Origin: Echinarachnius parma
Taxonomy: Eukaryota > Echinodermata > Echinoidea > Clypeasteroida > Echinarachniidae
Reading direction: 5' to 3'
DNA: 64,000 nt
Assembly (NCBI GenBank): GCA_037951105.1
Contig: JBAMJV010012292.1
Coordinates: forward strand, 22,674 to 86,673
The position numbers and the translations under genes were made by a program. How positions within the stretch are numbered: the first letter of the stretch is position 1; every line of letters begins with the position of its first letter. The notes under the pieces are model-generated. The model saw only the letters and a list, made by a program, of their open reading frames with translations. It was not told the origin of the DNA and searched no databases. This document shows positions 1 through 12,469 of the stretch, one piece after another.

Positions 1-450
1 ATACAAATGTATTATTGAGCCTTTTGTATGGCTGTGAAACATGGTATTTAAAGATTACTCAGGAAATGAAACTGGATGCTTTTGATTCAAAATGCCTGCG
101 AAAGATCCTACACATCATGTAGAAAGACTTCATCACAAACAAAGAATTTAGAGAACGTTGTAAGCAGCCTCCAGTATCCGCAATAATGCATTTGTTTTAT
201 TAGGCGCCTGCAGTGATTGGGCCGTAGCATGTCTTCTCTCTGACAGCATAGCAAACCAAGCTCTATGGTGGACTCCCCTGGGTAGAAGACGAAGGGGCAG
301 GCCCAGAATGCACTGGAAACAGAACATTTGACATGATCTGAAATGCAGCCCTAGAAATTTAAATGACAAAGAAACAAACTGCCGACAGACCCAGCTGGAG
401 AGTGATGACCGCCTCATGCGTCGGACGACGCAGGAACTTTGACGTGAGTC
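1..450 (+). pseudogene. Decayed 3' end of a non-LTR retrotransposon reverse-transcriptase ORF
   Basis: The frame starting at base 3 reads LLSLLYGCETW and then KLDAFDSKCLRKIL, the conserved tail of LINE-type reverse transcriptases (usual form: LLYGxETW...KLxAFxxxCxRxIL). It is broken by an in-frame TAG near 120 and a TAG near 207. Homology resumes in another frame with LWWTPLGRRRRGRPRMHW (about 270-322), the usual GRRRRGRPRxxW motif, and later SWRVMTASCVGRRRN. The order fits a LINE C-terminus with stops and at least one frameshift, so it is dead. The start of the element lies outside the window. The LINE clade cannot be assigned from so little sequence. Homology is from recognition of the motif; no search was run. 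Confidence 0.8.
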
Positions 451-1646
451 TAAGTCAAAGTCTTCTTGCACCAGTATATCTGTCAGTCTGTGTGTCTGTC
501 CATCAGTCAACAATTTTGAATACAACTTTAGTACATATGTATATATAAGACGAATCACTCCTATACACAATACTTAGGTAAAATTGGCATACCATTTTTT
601 AATGATGTTGTCAAAGGTCAGGTGTAAAGTTCAAGGGTAACTTAAAGTGATCCCTGTAAAGTGTCAGATATTGCATAAAATGACATTTCAGACTTAAATC
701 CTATATCAATATCATTGTAAAATGCAATTGAAAGATTTGTGAGAGTTTGAAAGAAAACGAACACTGTTTACCTTGTGAAAAAAATGAATATTGAGTTCAT
801 ATTTTATCACCGAATACTGATGGCCTGCGTAGATTTGTCGCAGTAATAATCATCCGTTGACGATATCCGCACCCGTGTATGTTTACAGATGGTACAGAAT
901 TCATGGAATTTGCGCGCGCTCAGCTCAAAGTTCAGTAGTGTCGGGAATGTTTCCCACGCGCGCTGGCCGGACGTGTTCAGCTACGACAATTGTACTTTTT
1001 ATCAAAAGCGTTGGCAACGCTTTTCAAATAATTATTTTAAATGATAATTATCTTCATACTAAAGGGACATTTGAACAAATCTAACCCTATTTTATTCTTC
1101 TCTTACCATAAGCTAAACAACACGGTAGAAGAGAAACGAGGAATCTCCAAGTAATTTTCGTGGAGTTAGACACTTTACCTGGATCACTTTTAACGTCAAC
1201 ATGTTCTAAGAATGCAACTTGGAATGAACATCCTTTTTTAAAAATCAAACTAGAGACATAGGTTTACAGGTAGGACGTACATGTCATGCCATGTTCATAA
1301 GTCATCTTAGGTCAAATTAGTTTTGAAAATGCCAAATGATACTTCAATCCTGTAAAAAGTTACAGACGAACTGCAGTCACTTTCTTCGAAGCCTTAACCC
1401 TGATTTGAGGTTGCCCATGTAGATTCCAGATCTCGTTACTGCTATAACTTCAGGTCCGTTTCACTGATAGACATCACACTCAGTTCCTGTATGCATTTGA
1501 AGACATAGATATTCAGATAAATATTTGGGTCATGGATTAAAAGGTCTGAGGGTAATAATGCTAATGAAACATATTATATTGCAAATTAAAGCTGTGCAAT
1601 AAATTCACATCTGTTTGCTGCCTGTAGAGTAGATCATGGTTTAATT
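451..1646. other. Non-coding stretch, nothing recognised
   Basis: AT-rich sequence without a convincing reading frame or inverted repeat. A short GC-richer block near 900-1020 contains GCGCGC-type motifs but no coding pattern. The stretch may be the 3' side of the dead LINE and its flank. Confidence 0.5.
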
Positions 1647-2013
1647 ATGGATCAAAAAGGTAAATTATGTATACAAAAATATCACTTGTACCATACTTAC
1701 TATGTGACGGATTACTTTCAAATTTGTTACATGTATGCACAAACCGGAAGAGATTTGACGGTCAAGAGCTTAAAGATCAAAGGTCACTGGAGTAATAACA
1801 TAGAAAAATTGATACACGCATACCCTTATAAGAGTGATCAAAGGCAATTTAGGGGTAATGCAAGGTCAAAGGTAAGAAGACACTTTCTCAATATCATATT
1901 TTATCATCTACTCATTCTAGGTCTAAATCAAGCATGGCACCACAATTTTTGTCTCGACCAACATGCCTTCTTTGTGGGGAAATTGTCCAAGTTTGAGGGA
2001 ATGGAACTTGCAC

Positions 2014-2222
2014 ATGATAAAGAGCCACCAAAGGAATGGCAAGAGCTGATGGAAGAAGCTGGGGAGGAGCTGATGGAGGATGGAAAAGGTGTCCCAGGTG
2101 TTGTCTCGGCTGCTGACGCAGCTGTTGTCTCGGCTGCTGACCCAGCTGTTGTCTCGGCTACTGACCCAGCTGTTGTCTCGGCTGTTGTACCCGCTTTTCC
2201 CCCCGAACAAAAAAAGTTATAA
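2014..2222 (+). CDS. Possible coding exon with a 24-bp tandem repeat; unidentified
   Basis: An open frame ends at TAA 2220-2222. Its last ~70 codons read as acidic EWQELMEEAGEELMEDGKG and then four repeats of VVSAADPA ending in PEQKKL. The upstream part of the same frame (from 1647) looks random, so only the end might be an exon, entered from an AG near 2020. The base composition and acidic start recall the unidentified locus at 4336-6524, and this could be one of its exons or a duplicate. The opposite strand is also open here, as expected for a 24-bp repeat, so the frame may be accidental. Confidence 0.25.
2098..2192. repeat. 24-bp minisatellite, about four units
   Basis: TTGTCTCGGCTGCTGACC-type units begin at 2101, 2125, 2149 and 2173, an exact 24-bp period with a few substitutions. 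Being a multiple of three it keeps frames open on both strands, which explains the overlapping ORFs here. Confidence 0.9.
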
Positions 2223-2474
2223 ATCATGATTAAGACACTGTTGTATCATGTGCATAGAAGAAAAGGAACATCAAATCAAATTGCCTTCATGCATTACAGT
2301 CAATGTGTTAGAGGGCGCTGTTTTGCTGCGCCGCTGAAGAGAAAAGCTTGTCTGAAATTTCTCTTTATTTTTGCAGTTATAATCTGATTATATCATACAT
2401 AATTGTGATGTACTGTTTTGGACTATCCGGTTGCACTCTTCCTGTGATTTTTGTGTGATTTATATTAGTGACTT

Positions 2475-2912
2475 GTGAGTATGAAGATGAACTTTTTTCG
2501 ACTGTTTTGCTATCTGAGTATTGCCGTAAGTGCATATACATTCACGTACATTTTCATCACACCTGATTGCTATTGTACACGCCCGTATAAGACAGTATGC
2601 ATGGAACCTATTCGAGTCACAGATACTCGTACACTGCCAATATGCCGCTATACAACAAAAGAACTCCAGGCATTACGTAACCACAACAATGATCATCTAC
2701 CGGGCGGCGTGAAAGCCATCATCAAGAACCTCGGCATAGCAAGGCATCGGGGACGGCGCGGGGGAGCCCACGTACGGCGCCCTATAATTGCGCGGATATC
2801 CGATCACTCTAAAGCTACGACCCACAATCACACACCAAGACATGTTGAGATTAAAAATCTGATCCGTGTCCCAATCCAACGAGGAGATACAAACCAGAAA
2901 CCAGAAACCTAA
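2475..2912 (+). CDS. Retrotransposon-like N-terminal ORF fragment (145 aa)
   Basis: A 145-codon frame starts with a hydrophobic stretch (about residues 8-30). It then has YTTKELQALRNHN, the stretch GGVKAIIKNLGI and the basic segment ARHRGRRGGAHVRR. The layout Y-x3-L-x-LR, then I-K-x-LGI, then a GRRGG-type basic patch, is the one I associate with the front end of many marine-animal LINE ORFs, just before the endonuclease domain. No endonuclease or reverse transcriptase follows, so if the call is right this is a 5' fragment. It is GC-rich (2690-2800) compared with its AT-rich flanks, which suits an inserted element. It could instead be a chance frame; the family call is inference. Confidence 0.45.
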   Translation: MSMKMNFFRLFCYLSIAVSAYTFTYIFITPDCYCTRPYKTVCMEPIRVTDTRTLPICRYTTKELQALRNHNNDHLPGGVKAIIKNLGIARHRGRRGGAHVRRPIIARISDHSKATTHNHTPRHVEIKNLIRVPIQRGDTNQKPET

Positions 2913-3060
2913 GAAACTACCGAGTGTGTGTCGACCCTAAATCCAAAACGAACAGATACAAAAACAGTCCCATCCCATTTTTTGCTAGTCTGTTAAACAA
3001 GAATGGATGTTAAACGTGACACGGTGTTCTTTTTTAGGGGTTTCTTACTTAGTAGCATTT

Positions 3061-3632
3061 ATGATTACAACTCATCAATTTGATACGACATGGAATGTGC
3101 TCTAATTATTTATTATTCCTAGTATACATTATTTTGTATTACTTTTCTCTGTGTAATTTTAATCATGAGATTTTTCACGATATACTTTATTTAATGTAGT
3201 ATGTGCAACCCTTTCTCTCTGCAATAATCCTTGAATGATTTTAAAACTGGATACTTTTATAAATAATTAGAACAATTGGATGCGGCTTTCTAAAAATAAA
3301 TGTAATATAGTTGCAATACCGCTATTTGAATTTGTACTACTCACACACACTTTGATACAAGTAAACGCATTTATTTGTTTGAGATATATTATTGCATGTA
3401 TACAAATATATTATAGTTGTAATACTGGATATATCATAAATACATGTCTATTATAAAGCGGTCTATAAGATTACTTGCTTTTAATTTATTATTACAACCC
3501 ATTAATTTGATAAGACATAACGTGCTATAATTACTTAATATTCATATACATGTACTTATTTTGTATTAGTTTTCTTTGCGCAATTTAGATAGTGACAATT
3601 ATTCAGGATATACTTTATTTAATGAAAGTCTG
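3061..3632. repeat. Direct repeat pair, ~145 bp, ~430 bp apart
   Basis: 3061-3205 and 3492-3632 share a common order: ATTACAAC, ATCAATTTGATA, a TTTTGTATTA block, and GATATACTTTATTTAATG. They are diverged copies in the same orientation. The rest of 2913-4335 is AT-rich without genes; 3930-4080 is unusually rich in CCCC-containing phrases but shows no structure. Confidence 0.6.
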
Positions 3633-4335
3633 ATGGTAGTTTGAATACAAGAATTGTTTTATTATTTTAATGTCTACGAAATTATTATTATGTCTGATTA
3701 ATGTTGTTCCTTGTTGACATAGTATGTATTTTACTTACAACTTTATTATTTTAGTATAATGTTGTTTGATGTATTATGTATTTTTACACTGTAAATGTTA
3801 AGCAATTTAGCCGTATGGCTACGAGTTTGCATGAATAAAATAAACCTTTCATATATATATATGCCTTCATCAAATAGGCTGAGCTTCTCTCTGACACAGT
3901 CAAAATGCAAGCCAGAAACAAATGTCACCAAAGATTCAATCTAGGACAATTAAAACCTGGCTTATTACCACCTGATTAATAAATGATCCCCCATATAATT
4001 ACCACCCTAGCACAATTGCCCCCAGCAAGTTAACGCCCCACGCCCCCATTTAGCAAACCACCCAACTCCGAAACCTCCTGAAAGAGTACACATTTGTCAC
4101 AACCTGATGGCTTTTCTTCATTCCAAAATTATCCACCTGCCTGAGTTTGTCTTTATACCTGTATGTTTGCTGATACAATCAAAGGAGGAATATTAAAGGT
4201 ACTGATCATATTGGTTCAATGGGGAATGGAGAAGGGACAACTTTACCTTGTTGGGGTGAAATCATTATGGTAATGATGATTATGGTACTACTGCAACTTA
4301 TTATACTACTTGACTTACTTGATTTAGGTGCACAG

Positions 4336-6524
4336 GACGGTGTGTCCGTTCCCTCCCCTATGAGATAACTTGTTCCACTCAGGTGTGTTCTGGGCTACGA
4401 GCTCTGCCTCGTGTAAATGTAGTCACACGTCGCTCTGGGCTTGGTCTCTCCATCTCGTATTATGTACACACTTCAGAGACGCTGCAAAAGAAAAGAAAAG
4501 GTACGCCAAAATTATCATATTTGCCTGCATCCACATAATTCATGTGTCCCTATATCATAATTCAAATATGCATAAATATGGCAGTGTAACAAAAATAACA
4601 TTAGTTTATAATGCCCTAGCTTGATCGTAACTTCTCATTTCTCAACATGTTTTGCATTGATATTTGCAGTAACCAGATCCATCATCAAATTCACGAAGTA
4701 TGGTCAAAACTTCCCCCGGGACCTGCTTGGTAAATATTTAACCTTTATTTGGTTGAAATGCTTAAGTGTTATAAATCTATAAACAAAATTGTCTACATTT
4801 TCATTAAAGTACCTAAATTCCTCTACAGGAACTACCTAAGGGAAGTATATAGCATCCCTCCCTTAAATATCACAGAGGAAAATACATCTGATGCGTCAGA
4901 GGAGGACCATACCCAAGACGAGGAAATGGAGGTTGGTGAGAATGATGGCCCCGGTAACAGTGGCAAGCTTCTGTTTAAGCATTTCCCTATTCATAGAGTT
5001 AGTCATAGAGATGCCGTGGCATGGCATGGGGGACGAGTGGCGAAAACTCACAGGTGCCCTCAAAGCGGTCCCTGGAGAGGAAGGAGAAAAAGGGCCAGTC
5101 ATGGAAATAAATTAATGATCCAGTCATTATTGGGGAAGGTTGCACTCTGGTCATAGACTAAGCCTTTTCTCTTTATAAACTCTTCACTACATAGGAACAG
5201 CTGATGGACGAGGGCCTGCTAGAGTTGGAGGAGGCCCAATAGAAGTACTGGCAAAGTACCCTAGGAGGCCTGGTTGATGAAGAGAAATTAGACAGCAGCC
5301 AGGCCCTTGACCTCTGGGGTACTTTATACTCACTTTAGCCATGGACAACGCCAACCGGCCATCATAAGTAAAGCACGTTGAGGAGAGCTGGGTCTTATGT
5401 AGGCATCATCCCCAATGTCAGGACGCCACATAAAGAAGGTTATACTATAACATTTGTTAGGGTTAGGTTATTTGTTGAGAAATTATTTGATAAGCAAAAG
5501 AATTACCTTCAAAGAAAAAGATGGCTTTAAATATGATTCAAAGTTATTCATTTATTATTTATGTGTGTTGCATTTTCTCTCAGGTCTTTGAACACAAGAC
5601 GAGTGGCGTGCTGCTGGGGCAGCCAGAGTGGCAGTGAAACCTGAGCCGTATGGAAGAATCATCACATTCCCCCGTGCTAGGAGGCACTTCCCCGGCTATG
5701 TTAAGCCCTCTTACACATACCTGTTTTCACAGCCAAGAGCTCAATGATGAGTTCATCGGCGATTGGACATGCTGTAAGGACTACAGTGGTAAGTTTGGAA
5801 CTGAAGACCCTCAACCTTATGAAGATTGGGGGTGGCCGAGCTCTCCTAACCCTAACCCTAGGTAAATGAGATGGACAGCAGTCAAGTTATAATTGGCTGG
5901 TGTTTAATGTCCACATATTTGCAAGTTTCGTGATTGTGTTAAATTTTTAGATAAGATATGCGCCATCTTCATTGATTGTTATTCTATATCCTACCTTTTT
6001 GTTCTTGCAGGTCCATGAACAGCACCTGGAAATGGTTGACTCCTGTGCCGATGCCATGAACCATCTTCCGTCAACAGCAAGGCGGAGCTTCCACTCCCTC
6101 CATGTGAAGGATATGAAGAAGGTGAGACTGACTCAAGTTGCAGCATCTGCTAGAAATAGGGTAAGACAGGAATTTTTTAAAAGTTGTGTAATCTTTCAGA
6201 AAGACACAAAAGCACCATGAATCTAGATGTACTTGCCTTTATTCTGCATCCAACTGAAATAATAAAAAAAAAATGTTCAGACATTCCAATCTGACTCAAA
6301 GGAAAACTAAACAGTATGGAATACTTCATCACCTATCATCCTTGCCCTCCCCCCCCCCCCCTCCCCATTTCATTGGGACGTAGGGGTAGCAGTGTACAAA
6401 TAACTTGATTTACTAACTTTTCATTCAGGCAAACCAACTGAAGGAGAAGGCCAAAGAAGATGAGGACGAAATAAAAGATGCAACATGCTTCCACTTCCAA
6501 ATAATGGGTCAGATGTACTGGTAG
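4336..6524 (+). pseudogene. Unidentified multi-exon locus, partly decayed
   Basis: Several segments look like exons by frame and splice sites. Segment 1 is 4336-4500 (CVRSLPYEITCSTQVC...LSISYYVHTSETLQKKRK). It joins in phase to segment 2, 4670-4729 (VTRSIIKFTKYGQNFPRDLL). At the 3' side, 5733-5788 (SSMMSSSAIGHAVRTTV), 6011-6121 (VHEQHLEMVDSCADAMNHLP..., exactly 37 codons) and 6429-6524 (ANQLKEKAKEDEDEIKDA..., ending in TAG) also join in phase with good AG and GT(A/G)AG sites. Between them, 4829-4953 (acidic, NYLREVYSIPPLNITEEN), ~5010-5115, 5196-5260 and 5584-5700 look coding in places but have stops or a phase mismatch. I do not recognise the protein. It may be a dying host gene, a transposon gene, or a live gene whose middle exons I have misplaced. 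Confidence 0.4.
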
Positions 6525-7640
6525 ATGGCCAAATTTTCACAATTAGGCTCTCTATGTAATCTTTCCTCAAGAAAAAATTATTTGGCAGTCATTTTCCATG
6601 AAATCAATCAATTTGTGGGTAATAAGTAAATATCTAATTGTCCTGGAATGCCCCTTTTAATCACCATAAAAGAACTTCGCCCCCTGCCGTACACAACGTC
6701 TATCTAAATTCTGTAGATGATGTAAGCCGATGAATTGTCAATCACGCTGCTGATTTTGGACCCTGGGCAGGGCGTAAACTGGCTACTAAGTGAGATTTGG
6801 CATCAGAAAATCACTACTGTGTTTATTTTCATGGAGTTTTTTTCGGCAGACCTAGTTTACAAGTCATCAAATATGGAATAAGAGCCGAAGTATGTTGTAT
6901 TCATTAGTTTCTTTAAGGTCAAATGGCAGTCAAGAATTAAAATAATATGTCAGCAAGGATGAATGGTCAACATGTAAGCTAAGTGCATGCTTAATTGACA
7001 TGCATCTCAATAGAACATTCCCTTCTTTCCTTTGTTGATATCTTTTTAACAGTAAAACAAAAATACAACAAAGGTACCATGGCACGTGCGTCCTTCAGCA
7101 TGACACTTTATCCACAATTGCTGCTCTCAACCCAGGTGTAGTAAATGCGTTCCTAGCAGGAATGTATTCCTTCAAATGCTTGATGCGGTTGCTTGCCATG
7201 CTTGCAGGGTTAGTTTGTATTGAAGGAACTGCTATGCATTATTGAACTACATTTTGAGGGGTGGCATATTTTGCACAGCATATAATGGAGCTGTTTGAAA
7301 GAAATTCTGTCTTTATTTGACAGTGATACAAAAAGAAGGCAATGATGAATAAAGTCTAGTGGGGTTAAGACTATTTCTGGCATTCAGTTAACATTAACAT
7401 GTGAGTTCTCTGTCAACACCCCTTACCTTAGATCACCACAGCAGGCAGCTTGCTCAATGGAAGACTGGAAGTTGGAGTTCATGAAGTGGAGGTGGGAGGG
7501 CCGAAGCATTCACACCAGGCCAGGTGGACGCCATCAGGGAGGTCTTTAGTCACCACATTGCAAATAAAATCAGACCAAGAATGAATGAAATAAGGGCAAC
7601 AAGATTCAAAAGTCACAAGTCCTCTATATAACTCAACTAT
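6525..7640 (+). other. Mostly non-coding; one possible further exon remnant
   Basis: No convincing gene. Near 7440-7620 two overlapping frames (MEDWKLEFMKW and GQVDAIREV-like words after a one-base shift, then RMNEIRATRFKSH) look like a frameshifted coding remnant on +. This may belong to the unidentified locus upstream. The stretch otherwise shows no repeats. Confidence 0.3.
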
Positions 7641-7654
7641 CCCTTTAAAGATGT

Positions 7655-7925
7655 CAGTGATGATGATCATGTGGATTATGTTGGTGATAATGATGACAAT
7701 AATGATAATGACAAGTGACAACATTGATGATGGTGAAGATGACAAAATACCAACAATGATGACAAAATACCAACAATGATGACAAAAACGACATTGATGG
7801 TGATAATGATTTAAGATAATGATAGCCACATTGATGATGTTTTTGATAATTATAACAATGATGATGCCATGACATTGATGGTAATGATGACGATGATGAT
7901 GATAATGATGAGGGTGACAATAATG
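7655..7925. repeat. Imperfect GAT/AAT microsatellite with an internal duplication
   Basis: Dense GATGAT/GATAAT runs with the phrase CAACAATGATGACAAAATAC repeated directly near 7750. A second block of the same kind lies at 9460-9545. The hAT-like element at 8038-9433 sits between them. Confidence 0.85.
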
Positions 7926-8037
7926 GTGTTAATCTTTTTTTTTTACAGATGCACAAATGGGTTGTAGGCATCGTACTTAACATTATGCAAGGCATCTGGG
8001 TGAAAAAGGAAGGCAAAATAAATAGGTAGACCTAATA

Positions 8038-9433
8038 CAACGCTCGAAATTAGCACAGGCCCGATGGCCCGGGGCCACCAAAAATTGCTGTCGGGCCAGT
8101 AAAAAACTCATATTTCCAATGTTTGCTGGCCCGATCGGGCCTCCAAATGTTTGAAACAATTGAGCACAATATTATGGTACTTATTGGCAATTTGATACCT
8201 CACAGTAAATAATTGATTTGTGGTTTAAAAAGAAAGGAAAGAGAGCTCAATAATGATCAGTTTTGTGCGATTTTTTCTTCTTCTGCAGACAGCTAGCTCA
8301 GAAAAGACGGAAATTATTATAATTAGCATTGTTTCTGCCCCACCCCCCATACAGCATGTTCCACTTGGGATAGGTAGAAGGGTATGAAATTAATTCCGTT
8401 AGCAGTTCAGTTTGTATATAAAACTTGAATAAATGAGAGGAAGTATCAAGAATAATATTTGCTATAGTACTTGCGGAAATAAATTTAGAGAAATGTCCGA
8501 TTTGTAAAAGTTTAATTTGTGTTGTTTTCCATTCTGTTTATCCCCACTCCCCCGTTTTGTGAATGGAGCATTCCAATTTCCATATATGGAATATGTGCTT
8601 CGGCAGTAAGATCGAGAATGTTTACGATCAATTCATCAATGTTTGACACCAAAATTTCAAAAACAGAAACCCACAATTTGAAAATATTTAATTTTTGTGA
8701 GGTTTATAAACAATAATCCATAGAAAAGTGAGGTTAAAAGTTTGAAATGTGAGAGGATATTTTAATAATCGATCAAATTTGGTTCGCATGTAAAATTCAA
8801 CATAGCCCAGGCCATGTTCGTTGTGTCTGCATTGTCTACGTCTTGTCGGTTTCGTCTTGTCTGTGTCCGTAAGTTTACGAAGAATTTATAAATGTTTGAC
8901 TAACTGTTTTACAAATATAGCACCACAATTTGAAAAATGTGTCATTCAGGACAGGTTTCAAAACAATATTCTACGGAATTGTGAGATTAAAAGACTGATA
9001 TATAAGTACAAATTTCCTTTATCAATCACATTTGTCATGCATGTCAAACTCAACAAATTATGTTCGCCGTATTCGAAATCGGATACAGTGCAGTATGATC
9101 GGTGACTTGTCAAGTTTGCAGCCGATGTTTACAAAGAATTGGGCTTTTTGACTTCAAATTATTAGCTTAAAATACCACAATTTAAAAACATGTTATTTGT
9201 CTGAGATTTTCACATGACATTTACACCGAATGTTGAGGTCAAATTTGTATAATAACAGTAAATTTCCCACTTTTCCACAGTTTTGAATGTGCTATGAATT
9301 TTCTCCTTTTTTCTTGTTTTTCTTTATTTTCTTCGGGCCAGTAGATTTTGGTTTCGGGCCACCAAAATTGGAAAAATACTAATTTTATTGGCCCGACCGG
9401 GCCACCAGCAAAAAAAGTTAATTTCGAGCGCTG
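8038..9433. mobile_element. hAT-like non-autonomous element, 1.4 kb, with 7-bp target duplication
   Basis: The ends are CAACGCTCGAAATTAGC and, on the other strand, CAGCGCTCGAAATTAAC, about 16 matching bases with a CAGCG-like start typical of hAT transposons. CCTAATA directly abuts both ends (8031-8037 and 9434-9440), which I read as the target-site duplication; hAT usually makes 8 bp. Next to each end lies GC-rich sequence with GGCCCGATCGGGCC-type palindromes. The ~1.1-kb interior is AT-rich and encodes nothing recognisable. Related fragments occur at 33335-33555, 37803-38413, 42091-42420 and 51291-51500. Confidence 0.8.
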
Positions 9434-9599
9434 CCTAATATTTTATAGATAGATTAGTAGGATGATAATGATGATGATGATGACGATGACCTTGATGGTG
9501 ATAAAGATGATGATGATAATTACAATGATGGCAACAACATTGATGATATAAAAAATTCACATTTGGCTTGAAATGGAGTGAAAAGAAAAAATGTAAAAT

Positions 9600-12130
9600 A
9601 AATGTCAATCAAACACTAAATAATAAACCAAAATAGTACAACCGAAAAATAATATCAAACTCATCTAACTACTCACCAGACAGGTGCCAGCAAGCAGTGC
9701 AGCTAGGGCTAGTATAGTCTTTAGGAGAACTCACAACATTCAACAGATACCTGTACAGTGAGAAAAACCCATGTGAACAAATTATTAATTATAATTTTTA
9801 AAACAAATCCACCTTTGTCAAGAGAAATGACACCTCGTACGGTAAATGTCAATCATACGCAACATTTGATCAACAAAAAATACAAATTTAACAAGATGAT
9901 TGCAATTATTAATTGTTCATTTAATCATAATTAAACATTTATTATTATTTATTTTATATTCTCATCCTTTCTCAAGGAATATCACTCGAGATTTTTCCCC
10001 TGCCTTTGCCGAGAAGACACATCAGATTCATTCTCGATTGACTCGTTTGAGACAAAGAAATTATGCAATTTTCTGAGATTAGGCATTCAAATAGAGCAAA
10101 TCGATTACAACTATTTATCTTTTTTTATTAATCAATAATCATTAATAATCATACTCACAGATGATAATCTTTTATGCATGCGGGCGATGTCCAACACAGG
10201 TTTTACTGGTGGGGCGGTTGATGGCTGCTGAGTTAGGCTGGGCCGGTCATACATGCGATGGTCAGGCAGTCAGCATAAGGCTAGTCGGTGGAAAATAAAG
10301 AAACAAATTGCAAACAGGTAAATTCTGTCAAACAATTAATTTACATCTTTATAAATACATGTACAGAAAATGCCAGATGCACTTTTCACTCAATTTGCTC
10401 AAATCCTGGTTTCCAAGCTTCAATATATCAGGAATCACAATGAAACAGAGAGCTTTATTTTCCCTAATTAAATCACAATGTCGTGTCCTTGTTACGGAGA
10501 AACACAACTATACATAAAATGGCACATGTGAGACTGAGACATAATATGTATGAAACACAATTGTTTGGAGCTAATTTTCTGTTGGATAATGTAAAACACT
10601 TCATATTTGACCAACAAGTGTCTCTTCTAAGGCATAAAAATGCATATTTATGCGAAAATCATCATTTTAATTTGAAAGGACGAACTGGAACGTTACTAAC
10701 CGTAAACTCCAGTTATCACCAGACAGTCTTGGGGGAAACATTCCTGTAAAGTAAGAACAAATATGTGAAACGATTACTAACATGATTACAATTTTACAAA
10801 CAAATTCACCTTTGTCTAGTGAAAAGACTACTCACACGGTCGGTAAAACGTGATTCTACGCAACATATTGCAGAGGGACCTGATCAACAGAAACTTTAAA
10901 TTGAGCAAGTTGATTGCAGTTATTAATTTTTTATTTAATTATTTATTATTTTAAAAATTATTGTGTCATCCTTCCTTGAGGTATCTCGCTCCAGATTTTC
11001 CCCCCATCCTAGCTTTGCCAAGAAGAAACGTCAGATTCATTCTCAATTGATCTCGTTTAAGACACAGAACTACATGTACTAGTATGTAATTATCTGAGAT
11101 TAGGCAATCAAATAGAGTGAATTGATTAAAATTATCTATCCTTTATTTATCAATTACAGATTATTAATCATCTTTATCACAGATTTTAATCTTTTCTGCA
11201 TGCGGGCGATGTCCAACACAGGTCTTACTGGTGGGGCGGTTGATGGCTGCTGAGTGAGGCCGGGCCGGTCATAGTCCGATGGCCAGCGTAAGGCTAGTCG
11301 GTGGAAAATAAAGAAAAAAAAGTTGAAAACAGTTTAATTCTGTCAATTTATTTACATACATGTACAGTTAATGCACATGCATGCACATCATGTACTCAAT
11401 TTCAGGATTTTTTGCTTTGCCTGCCAAGGAGGAAAGTCAGATTAATTCTCAAGGAATCTCGCTTGAGTGATTCCACGTTGCTTTTCGTTAAGATCTGATG
11501 CGCGCGTTTAGTGGTCGTACGGACTTACGCGTCAGATCGATCTGTCGTTTACTTGGAATCGGCGGGCGACTTGAATGGAGACCAAAGCGCGATCATCGAT
11601 CGTTCAGAAGTCGCGATATACGACACGGAAAGAAGTCGAGTAGGCGGATAAATCACTGATTTTATGCGGAATGGAGGGGGAAATCATCATTTTAATCCAC
11701 CGTCAAGTTGGATCACATATTGGAGATTCTATCGGTGGTAAGTACCGTATCATATGTATAATTTTAAGGACAAAATGCTTGCACACAAAAAGTGCATTTT
11801 CGGTCCAGTATTAGGAGGCTCTAGAACGCTAGCGCTCCGCGCTAGATTCTCTAGAGTTAGTGTTGATGTAGCTTATAAACAAGTTTCTTTCGCAGTTGGC
11901 GACATAGGTTAACTGTACAATCAATGTCAATCGAACCATAAATAGTAGAATGGAAAATAAGAATTAATATCAAATTATATTCAACGAGCTACTCACCCAT
12001 CACCAGACGGGTGCCAGCTAGCCAATGCAGCTAGCGCTAGCTACATGAAGGCAGGGCTATGTCTGCGCCTGTTGGCTATTCTCAGCTCGAGAGGAACTCG
12101 CAGTCACAGCATTCTACACTCCTTCAGTCA
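9600..12130. repeat. ~1-kb repeat in two long tandem copies plus partial copies
   Basis: The block at about 9806-10330 recurs at 10796-11345. Shared landmarks are CCACCTTTGTC...AGTGA/AGAGA, the A+T run, ATTCTC(A/G)ATTGA(T)CTCGTTT, GGGCGATGTCCAACACAGG, GGTGGGGCGGTTGATGGCTG and GGCTAGTCGGTGGAAAATAA, with a period of about 1,020 bp. A third, partial version of the unit start (CACCAGACGGGTGCCAGC, CAATGCAGCTAG) is at 11940-12060, matching 9670-9710. Smaller scraps appear at 13365-13400 and 16400-16500. No coding content is seen. 11470-11760 is GC-richer (CGATCGATC, TCGCGATA) and unassigned. Confidence 0.8.
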
Positions 12131-12469
12131 CCTGCACATGCAGTGAGAAAAAAATATGTGAAACAATGTCATGATTGATGAACAATAAAACAAATGACAT
12201 GACGCAAGGATTTCAAACGAATCACACCGCCGCGCAGTTAGCTGCAGTTAAATGTCGTCCTGTCCATTAACGTCGCGTCAAGACTGTCATAAACAACTTA
12301 CATAAATTTACAAGACGATAACTAATAATCACACTCCCAATCGCATGCTTGGCAAGCGTACAACATGATGACAACTGGTAACAATTTCATTTTCAGCATG
12401 CATGTGATTCAGCTTCGCATATATATAAACTTATAAAATTATAAACTATAATCGACATAATTCACAAGT

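Noticed and set aside
1923..2227. - strand Ser/Thr-rich frames
   Set aside because: Produced by the 24-bp minisatellite, which keeps all frames open.
7479..8016. His/Ser-rich frames on the - strand
   Set aside because: Antisense reading of a GAT microsatellite.
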